A model generated the notes under the pieces. It made no database searches. It was not told the DNA's origin and saw only the letters and a program-made list of their open reading frames with translations. A stretch of 48,692 nucleotides of DNA from Patescibacteria group bacterium (GTDB lineage Bacteria; Patescibacteriota; Patescibacteriia; Patescibacteriales; JAQTRU01), in the NCBI GenBank assembly GCA_028716725.1, contig JAQUPG010000011.1, positions 1 through 48,692 of the forward strand, given 5' to 3'. The position numbers and the translations under genes are program-made. Positions 48,567 to 48,692 of the stretch are shown in pieces; positions within the stretch are counted from its first letter, which is position 1, and each line of letters begins with the position of its first letter.

Positions 48567-48637
48567 CTGGGAGACTTGGAATCGAACCAAGATTGACGGA
48601 GCCAGAATCCGTCGTCCTACCTTTAGACGATCTCCCA
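48567..48637 (-). tRNA. tRNA-Gln(CTG)
   Basis: On the minus strand the cloverleaf folds: acceptor TGGGAGA/TCTCCCA, D arm GTC/GAC, anticodon arm ACGGA-TTCTGGC-TCCGT with anticodon CTG, T arm CTTGG-TTCGATT-CCAAG. 71 nt; 3' CCA is not encoded (GCAT follows). Confidence 0.95.
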
Positions 48638-48692
48638 ATTCTTGCCAATTTTTTTGGATGTGCTAAAATATAATTAAATCCAGTTTTCATGT

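Noticed and set aside
1-48692. CRISPR array, rRNA or insertion sequence with transposase
   Set aside because: I saw no regularly spaced direct repeats, no rRNA signature and no transposase frame anywhere in the window.

Overview
The window reads as a chromosomal segment of a small-genome bacterium of the Patescibacteria (Candidate Phyla Radiation), probably of the Parcubacteria type. This is inference from gene content: a secreted FNPNYII-type protein, DUF3048 and DUF192 proteins, an isolated AmmeMemoRadiSam radical SAM enzyme, prepilin-like proteins, an L31 with a Lys-rich tail, one Xer recombinase, and many short conserved proteins of unknown function. The standard code fits all genes; UGA is used as a stop.

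Layout. 1-4.8 kb: a partial secreted protein, a stand-alone hypothetical gene, and clpB under a perfect CIRCE operator. 4.9-6.8 kb: two stand-alone hypothetical genes. 6.8-11.4 kb: a radical SAM enzyme (minus), then thpR, a TagA-Nudix fusion, a small membrane protein and gltX (plus). 11.4-15.8 kb: a secreted protein with a type IX-like sorting domain, three apparent non-coding or short-ORF transcription units, an EnvC-like M23 peptidase and a small zinc peptidase. 15.8-24.4 kb (mostly minus): Xer recombinase with a dif-like site, FtsQ, Ddl, HD-domain proteins, a metallophosphoesterase and SerS. 24.5-27.7 kb: LysS, an aspartic-protease pair and GreA. 27.8-33.6 kb: a surface polysaccharide locus (O-antigen ligase-like, DUF192, GT2, GT4, Wzx-type flippase). 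34.4-36.9 kb: rpmE-prfA-prmC. 36.9-42.6 kb: two pseudopilins, DUF3048, rplY, rodA and two membrane proteins. 43-48.7 kb: a peptidase S51 gene, a tight six-gene minus-strand operon lying between two copies of a 40-bp repeat, a GIY-YIG gene and tRNA-Gln.

Two layers are superimposed on this housekeeping backbone. First, short self-contained units (strong promoter, canonical AAGGAGG-type ribosome site, one or two genes of unknown function, Rho-independent terminator) are scattered between housekeeping genes, which themselves mostly have weak ribosome sites. Some of these units share promoter-leader sequence, are bounded by near-identical direct repeats, or in one case by inverted repeats. Second, several families of short palindromic repeats occur between genes and also inside reading frames (gltX, lysS, tagA-nudix, prmC, metallophosphoesterase, O-antigen ligase), where they are translated without breaking the frame.

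The strongest leads for something undescribed are the stand-alone cassettes with shared leaders and junction repeats, the inverted-repeat-bounded zinc-ribbon gene, the type IX-like sorting domain in one cassette, the five-copy terminal-inverted-repeat element, and the repeat-flanked six-gene operon near tRNA-Gln.
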